From contig NC_081406.1 in NCBI RefSeq assembly GCF_030272615.1, positions 474,052,900 through 474,112,899 of the forward strand: a DNA stretch of 60,000 nucleotides, in the 5' to 3' direction. Source of the stretch: Cryptomeria japonica. Its lineage: Eukaryota > Streptophyta > Pinopsida > Cupressales > Cupressaceae. Position numbers and translations under genes: made by a program. Below, piece by piece: positions 57,895-60,000 of this stretch. A model generated the notes under the pieces. It was not told the origin of the DNA, did no database searches, and saw only the letters and a program-made list of their open reading frames with translations. The stretch's first letter is position 1. Every line of letters begins with the position of its first letter.

Positions 57895-60000
57895 TAGTAT
57901 ATATAATTATTTTGAAAATGAAGTTATAAATTCAAGAGTTTTTTTTTTCATTTTAAATAAATAATGCATTGAATTAAATAAACTGATAAAAATATTTGAT
58001 TTTGATCCATTATATATATAATCATAAATTAATTAATTTTATATATATATATAATGTGTTGTATATTACAATATTTAATGTTTTAAATTTTAAAGTTATT
58101 AATAAAAATATTTTTTTTAATAAAAGGGTTGTGGCCCATTAATGGGGCTGCAGGACCTAAATACCTGCAACCTCCATTAATGAGGGACGCGGACCCCAAT
58201 AATAGTGAGGAAGTCGCGGCCCAATATAAATGGTTAAAATTTGTTTATTTATTTATTATTGTTTTTTAAAAATACGTGTTATTAATTTAATTAAATTAAA
58301 ATTAAAATAATGTTTTAAGTTTTAATTTTTTTTTTAAGATTTAATATTTAGAATTATTGATAGATATAAAGTTCAATATTTATTCAATGATTTTAAAACT
58401 GGTGATTTGTAAAATTAAAGTAATAATATTATAACTTATTTTGTTACATATATTTAATATTTTTAATATCTAAAAATTAATATATATTTTTTTTAATTAG
58501 ACACATCTCATATGCTTATTAAATATTAAACAATAAAATCAAACAATATATTTTAATATTTGTAATAAAATTGGATTTTTAGACTTTGTTAGGATGTATT
58601 CTACCTAAAGATATTAAAATAATAAATAAATTATTAAATTTAAGTTAAAAATAAATAAATAAATAAACCCTGCCTCATTAAATAATGTTAAGTTCACAAT
58701 AAATTTTATTATTGCAAGAAACATATTGTTTAAAATTGAACATGCAAAATAATCAGTATTTTTGATCTGACTTTTAAATCAAATACTTTCACTAAATTTT
58801 ATAATTTAATTAGTTATGAAAGGAAAAAGGGGTAATTAATAATGAATTATTGGTTTTAAGAGATTTATTTTAGAAATATTTACAGATAAATTAAAAGAAA
58901 TTATTGACTAGAAATAGAAGGTAAATCTCACTGTAAGAGAAAAGTTATAAGATCAAAAATCAATTTGAATGTGGTTTTACTCTTTTCCCACAACTCTAAA
59001 ATTTTGCTTTTAAAAGAGATAATAAACAATATAACTAGAAATAGGACCTTTAAGAACTGTGTAGAATATTTATATTTTGGTTTTTAACTCATTTCTTAAA
59101 ATATTGTTGTAGTGGCTTGATTTTTGCATGAAAGCAATTACATTATCTTTCACCACACAAATTAATCTACTTGAAAACACAGTTAGAGAAACCATTAAAT
59201 ATAAATAGTTAAATTTACAATTGATGTAAGTAAAATAAAAGGTGTAAACCATTTTATTCTTTTAGAAATAGTTCAATATGAATAAATAAGAATTAAATAT
59301 TATGTCACATTTAAGGTTTCAATTTTAGTTAAACTTATATATGCAACAAAAATTATAATTGCATTAGTTTGATCAAATATTTAGATGATATTATTGATGA
59401 TTTGATGACAATAACTACTTTGATGATAGAAAAGGAAAACTCAAACAAAAGAGATATACATTAAGGTTTATTTGTAGAAGATTAGTAAACAAAAACAATT
59501 TTTTTAGTTTTTTTTTAAGGATTAATAGAACTTAGTTGTCTTAGAATTTTGGGTCCATATATTATTAATACAAGTGAATCTTATAAAGAAACTAAATCTC
59601 TTATATGTTTTAGGAGCAAATCATTAATTATTTTTCAGTAATTTGAATGTGATAAGGTTGCCTTTTATGGGCAATAAAGTTAGATTACTTTGTCTTATCA
59701 ATCACATTTTGAAGAAATATATAGTATTTAGTTCCAAGAGTATGAAGGATTTAAGGAAAGAAATCTAGAATCTAGATGAGTTTTATTTGCAAGTTGTTAT
59801 TCCTTATTAATCTAAATTGTTTACCATGCAGATATAGGTATTAGCTCATTTTAATTAGTTTTTAGATGCATTTGAAGCAATATGATTTATAGAGTTTAAT
59901 TTTTCAAATAATAAGGTTTTTTTTTAGTATTAGTTGAAAACAGAAGAAGTAATTAGATCAATTTCAATTCAATAGCATTATTTTCAAAAGAGAGAAAAAA
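57895..60000. other. AT-rich intergenic DNA without genes
   Basis: About 2.1 kb of strongly AT-rich sequence with short (AT)n and (AAAT)n runs, for example at 58036-58052 and 58650-58668. ORFs do not exceed 60 codons and none is protein-like. The one exception in composition is a GC-richer patch with small palindromes at about 58125-58225. Confidence 0.6.
58125..58225. repeat. Cluster of short palindromes in a GC-richer patch
   Basis: CCCATTAATGGG is a perfect palindrome; GCAGG and CCTGC flank a nine-base loop soon after; then CCTCCATTAATGAGG is a near palindrome. Variants of GCGGCCCAATA recur three times (beginning TGTGGCCCATTA, GCGGACCCCAATA and GCGGCCCAATA). The surroundings are AT-rich. 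Confidence 0.6.

Noticed and set aside
59070-59252. 60-codon minus-strand ORF in the AT-rich end
   Set aside because: Length is within chance expectation and composition only reflects the AT-rich DNA.

Overview
The window looks like intergenic DNA from a large, repeat-rich seed-plant genome. A conifer or other gymnosperm is my best guess. I infer this from the nested LTR retrotransposons, the very long LTRs (3.5-4.2 kb in three elements), the initiator-Met type primer sites and the heavy decay by TAG/TGA stop codons. No host gene, tRNA, rRNA or CRISPR array can be supported. About 55 kb of the 60 kb is transposon.

Left block (1-26772). A plus-strand copia-like element (A; 3' LTR 25537-26772) is interrupted by a minus-strand copia-like element (B; gag 812-1984, 5' LTR 2047-3201) and by a Ty3/gypsy chromovirus-like element (gypsy-1, 3241-25275, perfect CTTAT target duplication). 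The 5' LTR of gypsy-1 is split by element C (6234-15743, perfect GGAAG duplication). C has 3.56-3.58 kb LTRs and only about 2.4 kb of internal DNA, which encodes a protein I do not recognise and no gag or pol. The order of insertion is A, then B and gypsy-1, then C.

Middle block (27188-38368). Element D (plus strand) is a relative of B: a coiled-coil gag with several zinc knuckles, followed by a second unrecognised reading frame where pol would be expected. At 30476 a second gypsy element (gypsy-2) begins. It has a 3.9 kb LTR carrying a palindromic minisatellite and a decayed gag-pol that stops abruptly inside integrase at about 38368.

Right block (38369-60000). An unidentified segment G follows. 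It is split by a full-length Ty1/copia element E (39038-46595, minus; equal-length LTRs; one reading frame with four stops) and by a structurally complete non-autonomous gypsy-like element F (46662-54391, minus; perfect GGACC duplication; one open 1147-residue gag-protease-like ORF and no polymerase). Beyond G lie a frameshifted DUF4283-type reading frame (55798-56690, minus), a hammerhead-ribozyme-like motif, a 140-bp tandem duplication and AT-rich DNA without genes.

The best candidates for something undescribed are C (giant LTRs plus an orphan protein), F (an intact gag-protease carrier whose polymerase is replaced by a proline- and arginine-rich tail) and the B/D lineage (multi-knuckle gag plus an orphan second ORF).
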